Source: Dactylosporangium fulvum (GTDB lineage Bacteria > Actinomycetota > Actinomycetes > Mycobacteriales > Micromonosporaceae). From it: a DNA stretch of 64,000 nt. Positions 42,933 through 51,569 of this stretch are shown here, piece after piece. Below the pieces are notes generated by a model. The model ran no database searches and had not been told where the DNA came from. It saw only the letters and a program-made list of their open reading frames with translations. A program made the translations under genes and the position numbers. Every line of letters starts with the position of its first letter. Position 1 is the stretch's first letter. The stretch covers positions 3,868,501 to 3,932,500 of the forward strand of contig NZ_CP073720.1 of assembly GCF_025137375.1 (NCBI RefSeq), written 5' to 3'.

Positions 42933-44444
42933 ATGACGACCCCACCGCCTCCCGCCATCGTCCAGCCCTCACCGGCGCCGCCCCCACGGCAGCCGGAGCG
43001 GATCGTCCCCCGCGCGCCCTGGTTCCGCGTCCTGCTCGCCACCGAGATGGCCGAACGGTTTGGCTTCTTCGGCCTGCAGGCGACCCTTGTGCTGTACCTC
43101 GCCGCGTCCGCGCAGGACGGCGGTCTCGGCCTGCGCACCGTGGACGCGGCCGCGCTGACCGGCACCTGGATCTCGCTGACGTACATGCTCGGCGGGCCGG
43201 GCGGCTGGCTGGCCGACCGGGTGCTGGGCATCCGGCCCACCATGATGCTGGGTGGGCTGGTGAGCATGGCCGGCCACTTCGCGCTGGCGGTGCCGGCACC
43301 CGCGGCGAGCGCCACCGGGCTGGTGCTGGTGTCGGTCGGGGCGGGACTGTACCGCCCCAACCACCAGGCCATGGCGAACCTGCTCTTCGGTGACAGCGCC
43401 CGCCGTGAGTCCGGCATCTCGCTGCTGTACGTCGGGGTGCAGTTCAGCGCGCTGATCGCGCCGCTGGTCGTCGGCTTCGTCGGAGACCGGGTGAACTGGC
43501 ACGCCGGGTTCCTGTGCGGCGGCGTGGTGATGCTCGCCGGCCTTGTTCAACTGGCCCTGGCCCGGGGGACCTTCCTCGGCGTCGGCGACCGGCCCGGTCG
43601 GCCACTGGGCCCGGCGGGCCGGCGCCGGCTGCGGCGCTACGGCGTGCTGCTGGGGGCCGCGCTGACGGCCCTGACCGGGGCGATCGTCGCCGTCATGCCG
43701 CCGGTCGGCATCGTCGGGCTGCTCGGCATGTGTACGCTCGTCGCGCCGGCGGTGGCCTTCGTCCTGCTGTACCGCAACCGTCGCCTCCGCCCGGTGGACC
43801 GTCGCCGGCTGAGCGCCTTCGGCTGGGTCATCCTCGCCTGGACACTGTTCTTCACGATGATCGCCCAGGGCGGCTCGGTGATGCTGCTCTTCGCGCAGGA
43901 CTCGACCGACCGCGACATCGCCGGCTTCGAGGTGCCGGCCGGCTGGTTCCTGTCGGTCTCGCCGCTGTTCGTCCTGATCATGGCGCCGGTCTTCGCCTGG
44001 CTGCTGCCCCGCCTCGGCGAGGGCGTGCGGGTGGTGCCACGCAAGTTCGCCATGGCGCTCCTGCTCTGCGGCGGCAGCTTCCTGGTGATGGCGGTGGCCG
44101 CGTGGCTCGGCGCCGGCGGTGGCCGCGTCTCACCGCTGTGGCTGGTCGCGGCCTACCTGTTGCTGTCCTGCTCCGAGGTGGTGGTGATCGCCGTGGGTAC
44201 CGCGGCCGCCTCTGACGTGCTGCCACGGGCCTTCATCGCGCAGACCATCGGTGTGCTGGGCCTGTTCGCGGCGTTCGGCGGCGGTGTCGGCAGCCAGATC
44301 GTGTGGCTGGCGGACGCGGTGCCGGCCGCCGCGTACTACCTCGGTTACGGCCTCGTGGTCTGCGGGGTCGGCGTGCTCATCGCCCTGATCCGCCGCCGGA
44401 TCGTCCGCGGCCTCACCGCCGCGGACGCCGAACCGGCGGGCTGA
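42933..44444 (+). CDS. POT/PTR-family MFS transporter
   Basis: 503 residues from the ATG at 42933 (GGAGGG before it; a GTG at 42906 is less likely). About 12-14 membrane segments; the PTR2 signature AERFGFFGLQATLVLYL lies near residue 50. A Pro-rich cytoplasmic N-terminus precedes it. Classical members import peptides with protons, but cluster-linked actinomycete members are probably exporters. The SARP box and the PadR neighbour suggest it exports the cluster product. The 3' end runs into a 16-bp tandem repeat and palindrome. Confidence 0.85.
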   Translation: MTTPPPPAIVQPSPAPPPRQPERIVPRAPWFRVLLATEMAERFGFFGLQATLVLYLAASAQDGGLGLRTVDAAALTGTWISLTYMLGGPGGWLADRVLGIRPTMMLGGLVSMAGHFALAVPAPAASATGLVLVSVGAGLYRPNHQAMANLLFGDSARRESGISLLYVGVQFSALIAPLVVGFVGDRVNWHAGFLCGGVVMLAGLVQLALARGTFLGVGDRPGRPLGPAGRRRLRRYGVLLGAALTALTGAIVAVMPPVGIVGLLGMCTLVAPAVAFVLLYRNRRLRPVDRRRLSAFGWVILAWTLFFTMIAQGGSVMLLFAQDSTDRDIAGFEVPAGWFLSVSPLFVLIMAPVFAWLLPRLGEGVRVVPRKFAMALLLCGGSFLVMAVAAWLGAGGGRVSPLWLVAAYLLLSCSEVVVIAVGTAAASDVLPRAFIAQTIGVLGLFAAFGGGVGSQIVWLADAVPAAAYYLGYGLVVCGVGVLIALIRRRIVRGLTAADAEPAG

Positions 44445-44478
44445 GCAACCGGCGGGCTGAGCAACCGGCGGGCTGAGC
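44431..44478 (+). repeat. Perfect 16-bp tandem repeat, three copies, across a stop codon
   Basis: AACCGGCGGGCTGAGC at 44431-44446, 44447-44462 and 44463-44478. The first copy encodes the end of the transporter (E-P-A-G-stop). An inverted fourth copy follows at 44479-44494 and encodes the end of the opposing gene. Confidence 0.97.
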
Positions 44479-44494
44479 GCTCAGCCCGCCGGTT
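44463..44494. terminator. 32-bp perfect palindrome between convergent genes
   Basis: AACCGGCGGGCTGAGC (44463-44478) meets its exact reverse complement (44479-44494) with no loop. It lies between the stop of the transporter (44444) and overlaps the stop of the DUF4097 gene (44481), so it is a probable bidirectional terminator. Confidence 0.85.
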
Positions 44495-45299
44495 CGGCCC
44501 GCAGCAGCGCGATGTCCCCGGACGAGCACTGCACCCACACCTGCCGCAGGGCCGCGCCGAAGGTCGCCTCGACCGCCCCGCCGGGCTCGCCGCCGGCCAG
44601 CTGCGAGAACCCGGCCAGCTGCGAGAACGTGGTGTGCACCCGGCCCCCGGCGCTCTCCAGCCGCACCACCGTGTCGGCCAGGTCCGGCAGGCGCAGCCGC
44701 ACCGCCCCGCTCGCCGCGGCAAGCTGCACATGAGCGCCCTCCTGCGGCTGCGCGTCCACGTCGAGCGAGCCGGAGGTGGTACGCAGCCGCATCGAACCCG
44801 TAGCCTCCACGACCGTGGTGTCGGCGGCGGAGGTCACCACGTTGAGCGGGCCATCGGCCCGCAGCACCTCGACCCGGCCGTTGTGCGCGACCACCTCGGC
44901 CGGCCCGGCGAGGTCGACCAGCAGCACCCGGCCCTCGCCGGAGAACACGGTGACCGTCCCGGCGACCCGCTCGACCGTGATGTCGCCGTCGGCGGTGCGC
45001 ACGTCGACGTCGCGGATGCGCGGCACACTGAGCGTCAGCCGCGCCCGCAGGTCGGCGCGGCCGTAGAGGGACCGGGCCTCCGCATCGGTCGCCGCGCGCG
45101 GCGCGTGGGAGATCTCCAGGGTGCCGTCGTCATGCCGGGTGACGTGCAACGGCAGCCCACCGACCTCGGCGACGTCGAGCGTGGGCCGGTCGGCGTCGCC
45201 GCCGGTGACGGTGACCCCGCCGTGCATCAGGAACACCTTCAGCCGGTCCGCGTCCGGCAGCTCGACCCGCCCGACGGAGCTGATGGCGAGCGTTTCCAC
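44481..45299 (-). CDS. DUF4097-family beta-strand repeat protein
   Basis: 272 residues from the GTG at 45299 (GGAGGG before it). Repeated short strands with Gly/Asp turns (DVRTADGDITVERVAGTVTV, STTSGSLDVDA-like) fit the DUF4097 beta-helix. No signal peptide. It contains a doubled hexapeptide FSQLAG from an 18-bp DNA repeat. Members are often near stress or anti-sigma genes; function unknown. It marks the right end of the recognisable cluster. Confidence 0.75.
   Translation of the reverse strand: METLAISSVGRVELPDADRLKVFLMHGGVTVTGGDADRPTLDVAEVGGLPLHVTRHDDGTLEISHAPRAATDAEARSLYGRADLRARLTLSVPRIRDVDVRTADGDITVERVAGTVTVFSGEGRVLLVDLAGPAEVVAHNGRVEVLRADGPLNVVTSAADTTVVEATGSMRLRTTSGSLDVDAQPQEGAHVQLAAASGAVRLRLPDLADTVVRLESAGGRVHTTFSQLAGFSQLAGGEPGGAVEATFGAALRQVWVQCSSGDIALLRAEPAG
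44593..44628. repeat. Perfect 18-bp duplication, in frame
   Basis: CCGGCCAGCTGCGAGAAC at 44593-44610 and 44611-44628 encodes FSQLAG twice in the DUF4097 protein. Confidence 0.95.
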
Positions 45300-45403
45300 G
45301 GCGGACCCTCCGTCCCTCGGCGCACGGACGTCCATCTTGCCACCACGGGACGCCGCCGGGCGGTCACCGGGCGGTCACCGGGTCGCGGAGTGAAGCCTCG
45401 GGA

Positions 45404-46306
45404 GTGGAAGCCTCGGCTCGTTCAGCCTGCCCACGGACTCGACTTCGTCGGCCTGGCCGCGACCGTCGCCGCGTTCGACGTCGACGTGAGCCTGATCCGG
45501 CTCACCTCACCCTCCGCCTGGTCCGTGGCAGCGGCCGGCTCTCCCTCGGTGAGCTGGCGGAACGGCTCGGCGTCTCGGAGATGACCGTCCGTCGCGACCT
45601 TGACCAGCTGCAGGAGCAGGGCCTCGTCCGCCGCGTTCGCGGCGGCGCCGTCGCCCTCGACGTGCCCGCCGACCAAGCCGGCTTCACCGTCCGCGAGCGC
45701 TGGCAGGCCGCCACGAAGGCGCAACTCGGCCGAGCCGCGGCGGCGCTCATCGAGCCCGGCACCACGGTGCTGCTCGACGCCGGGACCACCACGGCCGAGC
45801 TCGCCGGCCACCTCACCGCCCGCGCACCGCTCACGGTCGCCGTGCTCAGCCTTCAGGCGGCGGTGCGTCTCGCCGACCAACCGGGCATCAAACTGCTGAT
45901 CATCGGCGGCGAGTCCCGCGCCAGCGAGCGCAGCCTCGTCGGCCCGCTCGCCCTGAACGCACTCGACCAGCTGCGGTTCGACACGTTCGTCATGTCGATC
46001 GGCGCCGCCCACCACGAGCTCGGCTGGTCCGAGTTCGACCTGGACGACGCGGCCGTCAAACGGGCCGCGCTGCGCCGGGCGGGCCGCACGATCGTCGTCG
46101 CCGACTCCACCAAGCTGGGCGTGCAGGCGTTCGCACGGGTGGCCCCCCTGGACGCGGTGGACACGCTGGTCACGAACGCGGTCCTGCCCTCGGATCTCTC
46201 CGGACCTCAGGACGGCGCCGCCGCCGACACGCTTGCAGCGCTGCGGGACGCCGGCGTCGAGATCGTCACCCCGCACACCGTTTCAGGTTCAGGAGACTCG
46301 CGATGA
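45404..46306 (+). CDS. DeoR-family transcriptional regulator
   Basis: 300 residues. HTH (SLGELAERLGVSEMTVRRDL at about residues 45-65), then a sugar-phosphate isomerase-like sensor domain with LLDAGTTTAELAGHL, GGESRASERSLVGPLA and VADSTKLG. The first 35 residues are very Arg/Pro-rich and unlike the family, and no in-frame start exists nearer the HTH. Either a poor start is used or the N-terminus has been altered by a small deletion. Overlaps the DUF4406 gene by ATGA at 46303. Probably regulates a sugar-phosphate pathway. Confidence 0.85.
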   Translation: MEASARSACPRTRLRRPGRDRRRVRRRREPDPAHLTLRLVRGSGRLSLGELAERLGVSEMTVRRDLDQLQEQGLVRRVRGGAVALDVPADQAGFTVRERWQAATKAQLGRAAAALIEPGTTVLLDAGTTTAELAGHLTARAPLTVAVLSLQAAVRLADQPGIKLLIIGGESRASERSLVGPLALNALDQLRFDTFVMSIGAAHHELGWSEFDLDDAAVKRAALRRAGRTIVVADSTKLGVQAFARVAPLDAVDTLVTNAVLPSDLSGPQDGAAADTLAALRDAGVEIVTPHTVSGSGDSR

Positions 46307-46608
46307 TGATTCTTGTTGCCGGCCCGTACCGCTCCGGCACCGGCGACGACCCGGCCAAGCTCCAGGCCAACGTCGACACGATGAACGACGTGGCCGTCCA
46401 CCTCTTCCGGCGTGGGCACCTGCCGGTCACCGGCGAGGCACTCGCCCTGCCCCTGATCGAGCCGATCTCCGTCCGCCTGCTCGGCCGCTGCGACGCGGTC
46501 CTGCGGGTCGGCGGCTCCTCGGCCGGCGCCGACGAGATGGTCCGTCAGGCGCGGGCCGAGGGCAAGCCCGTGTACACGGCGCTGGACCAGATCCCGGTTC
46601 CTGAGTGA
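46303..46608 (+). CDS. DUF4406/nucleoside deoxyribosyltransferase-like protein
   Basis: 101 residues: ILVAGPYRSG at the N-terminus and RCDAVLRVGGSSAGADEMV in the second half match the DUF4406 group, a small Rossmann-like relative of nucleoside 2-deoxyribosyltransferases. GGAGA precedes ATGATG. Operon with the DeoR-family gene, which suggests control by a sugar phosphate. Substrate unknown. Confidence 0.75.
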   Translation: MMILVAGPYRSGTGDDPAKLQANVDTMNDVAVHLFRRGHLPVTGEALALPLIEPISVRLLGRCDAVLRVGGSSAGADEMVRQARAEGKPVYTALDQIPVPE

Positions 46609-46628
46609 CGATCTGGTGCCCGCCGTCC

Positions 46629-47960
46629 CTACGTCCGCCGGTGGAACGTGTTGCGGCGTACCGTGCGGGCCGGGTCGAGGTAGGCCGGTGCGGTGAATTC
46701 CGGCAGCCCGTCGACCGGGTTGAGCCGCACCACCCACTCGCCGAAGTGGATCAGCTTGTGGTGGGCGTGGCAGAGCATCACGCCGTTGTCGACGGTTGTC
46801 GCTCCGCCGTGGGCCCAGTGCCGGATGTGGTGGCCGTCGCACCACTTCGGTGGCCGGTCGCAGCCGGGGAACGCGCACCCGTGGTCGCGCAGGATGAGGG
46901 CGCGGCGGACGGCGCCGGTGAACAGGCGCCGGCTCTGGCCGAGGTCGAGGACCTGGGACGGCCCGCCGAGGACGGCGGGAACGATCTGCGCGTCGCAGGC
47001 GATCCGCCGGGCCTCGCCGGGGCTCAGCTCTGTGCCGTCGTCCAGGCGGGCCGCCGGGAGGCCGGTGCCGTCGTCGCGCAGCGTCTGCAGCGGGATGGTG
47101 ACCGTGACCTGGGGGCGGTCGCCGCCGTGGTCGGGCAGCTCGCCGCAGGCCAGCGCGATCCGGATCAGGTCGACCAGCGCGTCGGCGCGCAACTGCCGGG
47201 CGGTGGGCAGGGGGAGCGGGTGGCCGTCGTCCGTGGAGCAGCGGTCCCGGCGGGGTGAGCACAGCGCGTCGATCGCCTCGCGGATCAGGGCGGCGTCCGG
47301 GCGGGACAGGACGGCGGTGATCCGGGTCTGCTGGGTGCCGGGCACGTCGCGGATGTGGACCGCCCGGGCGCGGTGGGCGGCCTCTGCGGCCTTCTCGAGG
47401 TGGTCACGCTCGCGCCGCTGGTGCTCCTCCGGATCGACTTCCTCGAGCAGGCTGCCGGCGCGGACGCGCAGGCCGTGCCGGTCGGACTGGGCGGCCTCGT
47501 CGAGGAGCAGCCGCTCGCCGTCGCGGCGGTGAGCGGCGGGCAGGTCGGCGACGGCCTCGGCGATCGCGGCGGCCTGCTCGGTGTTGATGGTGCCGTCGGC
47601 GAGGGCTTCGGTGGTGGCGGCGAGCTCCGGCCGGTCGAGGGCGGCGGCGAGGTTGAGCAGTCTGTGCGCGGAGCCGGTGGAGATCCGGTGGCGGGTGCGC
47701 AGCCACTGGGCGGAGGTCTGGCCGTGGCGTTTCGGCAGTGCCCGGCCGTCGAGCTCGCGCACGATCGCGAGCTGGGCGGCGGTTGCCCGCTGGATGAGCG
47801 CGTGGACGGCGGCGTCGCGGGCCAGCAGGTCCTCGTCGGACCAGGCCCACGGGCCGGACGCGGGGCCCTTGCCGAGGGCCGCGTCGATCACCGCCAATAC
47901 GTCGTCATCCACGCCCGGCAACCTACGCCCCGGGTATGACACCAACCCGGAGGTCGTCAC
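46629..47960 (-). CDS. DUF222 and HNH endonuclease domain protein
   Basis: 443 residues. The N-terminal two-thirds is the Ala/Arg-rich helical DUF222 domain common in actinobacteria; the HNH motif is near residue 370 (CAFPGCDRPPKWCDGHHIRH, then TTVDNGVMLCHAHHKLIH). These genes are often multicopy and are linked to 13E12-type repeats. The start is uncertain: GTG at 47960 or 47912. No mobile-element ends are seen around it. Confidence 0.88.
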   Translation of the reverse strand: MTTSGLVSYPGRRLPGVDDDVLAVIDAALGKGPASGPWAWSDEDLLARDAAVHALIQRATAAQLAIVRELDGRALPKRHGQTSAQWLRTRHRISTGSAHRLLNLAAALDRPELAATTEALADGTINTEQAAAIAEAVADLPAAHRRDGERLLLDEAAQSDRHGLRVRAGSLLEEVDPEEHQRRERDHLEKAAEAAHRARAVHIRDVPGTQQTRITAVLSRPDAALIREAIDALCSPRRDRCSTDDGHPLPLPTARQLRADALVDLIRIALACGELPDHGGDRPQVTVTIPLQTLRDDGTGLPAARLDDGTELSPGEARRIACDAQIVPAVLGGPSQVLDLGQSRRLFTGAVRRALILRDHGCAFPGCDRPPKWCDGHHIRHWAHGGATTVDNGVMLCHAHHKLIHFGEWVVRLNPVDGLPEFTAPAYLDPARTVRRNTFHRRT

Positions 47961-47986
47961 CGTCCCAACACGTACAGCAACCTCGG

Positions 47987-48967
47987 CTACGCGTCGAAGG
48001 CGGCGTTGCGGAACTCCCGCGGGGACATCCCGAAGGCCGCTTTGAACGCTCGGCTGAAGTACGTGTTGTGCACGATGCCGTGCCGCCGGGCGACGGCGTA
48101 GATCGGGACGTCGTGCAGGGTCGGGTCGAGCAGGTCCCGGCGGCAGCGCTCGAGGCGGCGGACCTTGATCTCCTCGCTCACCGACCGGCCGCCCTCGAAG
48201 AGCCGGTGCAGTTCACGGACGGCGATGCTGTGCGCGTCGGCGATCGCCTGCGGGGTGAGCTCGGCGTCGTCGAGATGCACGTCGATGAAGGCGTCGATCT
48301 TGTCCCGCAGCGCGCGCCGCTTGACCTCGCCCGGCAGGGTGCCGGTCTCGCCCAGGTACTGGCCGATCGTCACCGCGACCAGGTCGACGATCCGGCGGGC
48401 GAGGAATCCCGCGTCGACGTCCCGGAACTGCTCCGGGTGCCGGGTGATGTGCAGCAGGTCGTTGGCCAGCAGCGCGCCCATGCCCTTGTCGGACGCGAGG
48501 CGGGCGGCGGTGAGGCGCGCGACCTTGTTCGGCGGCAACGGCAGCAGGTCGCGCGGGATGATCACGGTGACCGAGTGGGCGAGGAGCCCGGGCCGGTCGG
48601 GGGCGTGTTTCGCCTCGTGCGGCCGGGACGAGTCGATCAGCGTGAAGTCCGCGGCGGGGCGCAGTACCGTCTCGTGGCGCTGCTGCGTGATGGCGCTCTC
48701 ACCGGTGACCGGCAGCGCCAGCTGGTACGTTTCCGGGTCGCCCCGGCGGATGAGCCGGCTGGTGCGCCGGGTGCCCAGCGACGGGTACCGGAACGACGTG
48801 AGCTGCAGCCGCCCCAGCGGGATCAGCTGCGCCCAGCCGGCGAAGTCGTCGGCGTGGGCGCTGGAGACCTGCTGCGGGGCCGTGTTCTGGGAGACGAGTT
48901 CCTGCCAGTAGTCGAATCGTTCCGCGGCGGGCAGCGTCGACAGGTCCATGGTGTGTGTCGTGAGCAC
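47987..48967 (-). CDS. AraC-family transcriptional regulator
   Basis: 326 residues. The N-terminal ligand-binding-like half (PF14525 type; FDYWQELVSQ, then RRGDPETYQLALPVTGES) is followed by an AraC HTH domain (about 225-320: LTPQAIADAHSIAVRELHRLF, YAVARRHGIVHNTYFSRAFK). GTG at 48967 follows AGAGGTG; an internal ATG at 48949 is possible. The target is unknown. Confidence 0.88.
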   Translation of the reverse strand: MLTTHTMDLSTLPAAERFDYWQELVSQNTAPQQVSSAHADDFAGWAQLIPLGRLQLTSFRYPSLGTRRTSRLIRRGDPETYQLALPVTGESAITQQRHETVLRPAADFTLIDSSRPHEAKHAPDRPGLLAHSVTVIIPRDLLPLPPNKVARLTAARLASDKGMGALLANDLLHITRHPEQFRDVDAGFLARRIVDLVAVTIGQYLGETGTLPGEVKRRALRDKIDAFIDVHLDDAELTPQAIADAHSIAVRELHRLFEGGRSVSEEIKVRRLERCRRDLLDPTLHDVPIYAVARRHGIVHNTYFSRAFKAAFGMSPREFRNAAFDA

Positions 48968-49082
48968 CGCAGCGGTTCACCTCTGCCCTTGCACGTGCGA
49001 AAAGCCTGGCATCGAGAGTCAACAGCCTGGCGCGGATAGTCAACAACCCTTCCAAAGGTCCGAGCAGACTGTCATCCGGTTT

Positions 49083-49139
49083 AAACGATCACAACCAAAA
49101 TGATCACGGCCAAATGATCACGGCCAAACGATCACGGTC
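49083..49139. repeat. 14-bp tandem repeat in an intergenic spacer
   Basis: AAATGATCACGGCC at 49098-49111 and 49112-49125 is perfect; variants AAACGATCACAACC (49083-49096) and AAACGATCACGGTC (49126-49139) flank them. The 315-bp spacer 48968-49282 holds this, a short GCC-rich repeat and the terminator below; no gene is seen in it. Confidence 0.85.
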
Positions 49140-49234
49140 CGGACAGGCGAGGCAGCACGGGGGTGCCTTGCCGTCGAGCCGGGCGCCGGGAGCCAGAAGC
49201 CGGGCGCCGGAAGCCGGGCAGGGCCGCACACAGA

Positions 49235-49267
49235 CAGCTGCCCGGGGCGAACCGCCCCGGGCAGCTG
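49235..49267. terminator. Strong hairpin terminator
   Basis: CAGCTGCCCGGGGCG (49235-49249) and CGCCCCGGGCAGCTG (49253-49267) pair over 15 bp around a 3-base loop. It begins 15 bp downstream of the efflux-pump stop (49283, leftward). Confidence 0.85.
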
Positions 49268-49282
49268 TTTCATGAAGTCCGG

Positions 49283-50869
49283 CTAGTGGATGATGGCCGG
49301 GGCCGCCGGGCGCTCGCCCTCGGGCTGGTCGTCCAGGAGATGCGAGACCTCCCTCTTCTTGGGCAGGAACGCGATCGGGATGAACGTCGCCAGGACCAGC
49401 GCGAAGCCCACCCAGAAGGTCGTGGCGAACGAGTCGGCCACGAAGTCCAGGCCCTTGCGGATGAGCTCCGGCGGGATGCCGGGCGGCAGCATCTCCGGGT
49501 GCGTCTGCGAGGCGATCGCGAGGGCCGCCTCGGTGACCGGCTTGCCGTCGGGGCCGGCCGGCGCGCCCGGGACCGGCGCCGACTCGTTGAGCCGGCTGGT
49601 GAGGATGACCGACATCACCGCGCCGCCGACCGAGCCGCCGATCTGCTGGACGATGTTCGTCAGAGTGGAGCCGCGGGCGACCTCGTGGTTGGTCAGGGTC
49701 CGCAGCGCCGAGGTCATCATCGGCATCATCGTGCCGCCCATGCCGAGGCCCATCACGAACAGCGACCCGCACAGCAGCCAGTACGACGTGTCGGCCCCGA
49801 CCTGCGTGAACGTGAAGAACCCGGCCGCGATGAGCGCCATCGCGAACGGCACCGTGCGCCCGACCGGGATCTTGTCGGCGAGCATGCCCGCGATCGGCAT
49901 GGTCAGCATCGCGCCGATGCCCTGCGGGGCCATGAGCAGGCCGGCGTGCAGGGTCGACTCGCCGCGCACCTGCAGGAAGTAGCTCGGGAACAGCAGGCCG
50001 GCGCCCATGAACGCGATGATGAACACGAACAGCGAGATCGTCGCGATGGTCAGGTTGCGGTTGCGGAACAGCCGCAGGTCGAGCAGTGGGTGCTGGGGCT
50101 TGAACGAGTAGAGGACGAACCCGATGACCAGGGCCGCGCCGACCACCATCGGCAGCCAGACCTTCGTCGCGGTGATCGTCGCGGCCTCGGGCAGCGACGA
50201 CACGCCGTAAAGGAACAAGGCGAGACCCGGCGAGAGCATCAGCATGCCGATGAAGTCGAACGACTCGGACGGCGCGGGGTTGTCCTTCGGCAGCGCGAGC
50301 CACGCGTACACGAGGGCGACCGCGCCGATCGGCAGGTTGATCAGGAAGATCCAGTGCCAGCTCGCCACGTCGATGAGCCAGCCGCCGAGGATCGGGCCGC
50401 CGATGGGGCCGAGCAGCATCGGGATGCCCAGGACGGCCATGAGACGGCCGATGCGCTCCGGTCCGGCGGCACGAGTCATGATCGTCATGCCGAGCGGCAT
50501 GAGCATGCCGCCGCCGAGGCCCTGCAGCACGCGGTACCCGATGAGCTGGCTGATCGAGTCGGCCGTGGCGCACAGCCCGGAGCCGGCCGTGAAGAGCACG
50601 AGCGCCATCATGTACAGCCGTTTGGTGCCGAACCGTTCCGCGGCCCAGCCGCTGAGCGGGATCACCGTTGCCAGGGCGAGGGTGTAGCCGGTCATCGTCC
50701 AGGCGACCCGCGCGTATGACGCGTCGAACTCGTTCTGGAACTTCGGCAATGCGACACTGACCACGGTCACGTCGAGAATCGACATGATCGCGCCGAGCAC
50801 GACCACACCCGCGATCTTCAATACCGTTGCATCAAGTTTGCTGGCAGCCGCCACCGGCTGATTCGCCAC
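49283..50869 (-). CDS. DHA2-family MFS drug efflux pump (EmrB/QacA type)
   Basis: 528 residues from the GTG at 50869, which has GGGGGGA five bases before it. 14 predicted membrane segments. Motif C/D1-like ILDVTVVSVALP lies in helix 1, RVLQGLGGGMLMPLGMT in helix 4 and LGPIGGPILGGWLI in helix 5. A Gly/Pro-rich extracellular insert follows at about residue 430. Proton-driven drug export is expected. It may serve self-resistance or an unrelated compound; no regulator adjoins except the divergent Fur-type gene. Confidence 0.92.
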   Translation of the reverse strand: MANQPVAAASKLDATVLKIAGVVVLGAIMSILDVTVVSVALPKFQNEFDASYARVAWTMTGYTLALATVIPLSGWAAERFGTKRLYMMALVLFTAGSGLCATADSISQLIGYRVLQGLGGGMLMPLGMTIMTRAAGPERIGRLMAVLGIPMLLGPIGGPILGGWLIDVASWHWIFLINLPIGAVALVYAWLALPKDNPAPSESFDFIGMLMLSPGLALFLYGVSSLPEAATITATKVWLPMVVGAALVIGFVLYSFKPQHPLLDLRLFRNRNLTIATISLFVFIIAFMGAGLLFPSYFLQVRGESTLHAGLLMAPQGIGAMLTMPIAGMLADKIPVGRTVPFAMALIAAGFFTFTQVGADTSYWLLCGSLFVMGLGMGGTMMPMMTSALRTLTNHEVARGSTLTNIVQQIGGSVGGAVMSVILTSRLNESAPVPGAPAGPDGKPVTEAALAIASQTHPEMLPPGIPPELIRKGLDFVADSFATTFWVGFALVLATFIPIAFLPKKREVSHLLDDQPEGERPAAPAIIH

Positions 50870-50901
50870 GAGTTCCCCCCACACTGAGGCACTGATCGAT
50901 C

Positions 50902-50995
50902 GACGCCACCGAACCTGGCGTCACATGCAACGTCGCTGGTCGACGCTGCTGCAGCCGAACCCTCCACACACTACGCGGCCCAAGTTTCGGGCCGC
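50902..50995. promoter_or_regulatory. Two 7-7-7 inverted repeats upstream of the efflux pump
   Basis: GACGCCA/TGGCGTC (50902-50908, 50916-50922) and GCGGCCC/GGGCCGC (50975-50981, 50989-50995) each have a 7-base gap. They lie in the 268-bp divergent spacer between the pump and the Fur-type gene and could be operators or RNA hairpins. Confidence 0.35.
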
Positions 50996-51137
50996 CGCCG
51001 AGTTCCGGATGGCCGCGGAGGTGGAGACGATAGCAACACGGCACAGCGGGACGCACAGGATTTTTCGGAAGTTGTACCGGCTGTGCCACGCGACGGCGGA
51101 AGACCGGATTTTGTGAGGCTACGCTAAGCTTTTTCGA

Positions 51138-51554
51138 GTGAACGACGAGGCGCACGACGTCGAACCGCACCCGGTCCGGCGCAATACGAAGCAGCGCGAC
51201 GCCGTGATGACGCTGCTCAGCGACGTCGACGGTTTTCACAGCGCGCAGGAGTTGCACGTCATGCTCCGCGAGCGCGGCGCCAACGTCGGCCTCACGACCG
51301 TCTATCGCACGCTCCAGCTGCTCGCCGAGACCAATGAGATCGACATCATGCAGGTCCCGGGCAGTGACACTCGTTACCGTCGCTGCAGCGGCCGCCACCA
51401 CCACCATCTCGTCTGCCGCAGCTGCGGCCGCACGGTCGAGGTCCTCGGCCCGGCGGTGGAGCGCTGGGCGGACCGCGTCGGTGAAGAGCACGGCTTCACC
51501 GACGTCAGTCACACGCTGGAGATCTTCGGCACCTGCGGCCGCTGCTCAAGGTAG
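51138..51554 (+). CDS. Fur-family regulator, probably Zur
   Basis: 138 residues. Winged helix (RRNTKQRDAVMTLLSDVDGF, then NVGLTTVYRTLQLLAE) and the metal-binding half with GRHHHHLVCRSCGRTVEV and a C-terminal CGRC, giving the CxxC...CxxC structural zinc site. The pattern fits Zur better than Fur. The GTG start lacks a clear ribosome site. A Zur-type palindrome is found before the znuA-like gene at 61197, supporting a zinc role. Confidence 0.88.
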   Translation: MNDEAHDVEPHPVRRNTKQRDAVMTLLSDVDGFHSAQELHVMLRERGANVGLTTVYRTLQLLAETNEIDIMQVPGSDTRYRRCSGRHHHHLVCRSCGRTVEVLGPAVERWADRVGEEHGFTDVSHTLEIFGTCGRCSR

Positions 51555-51569
51555 CGACATCGCGGGCTG

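Noticed and set aside
46629-47960. DUF222/HNH gene as part of an intein, group II intron or mobile element
   Set aside because: No terminal repeats, target duplications or reverse transcriptase around it; the family is common and chromosomal in actinobacteria.
49083-49139. CRISPR-like array
   Set aside because: The 14-bp units are directly adjacent with no spacers and no cas genes are present; it is a simple tandem repeat.
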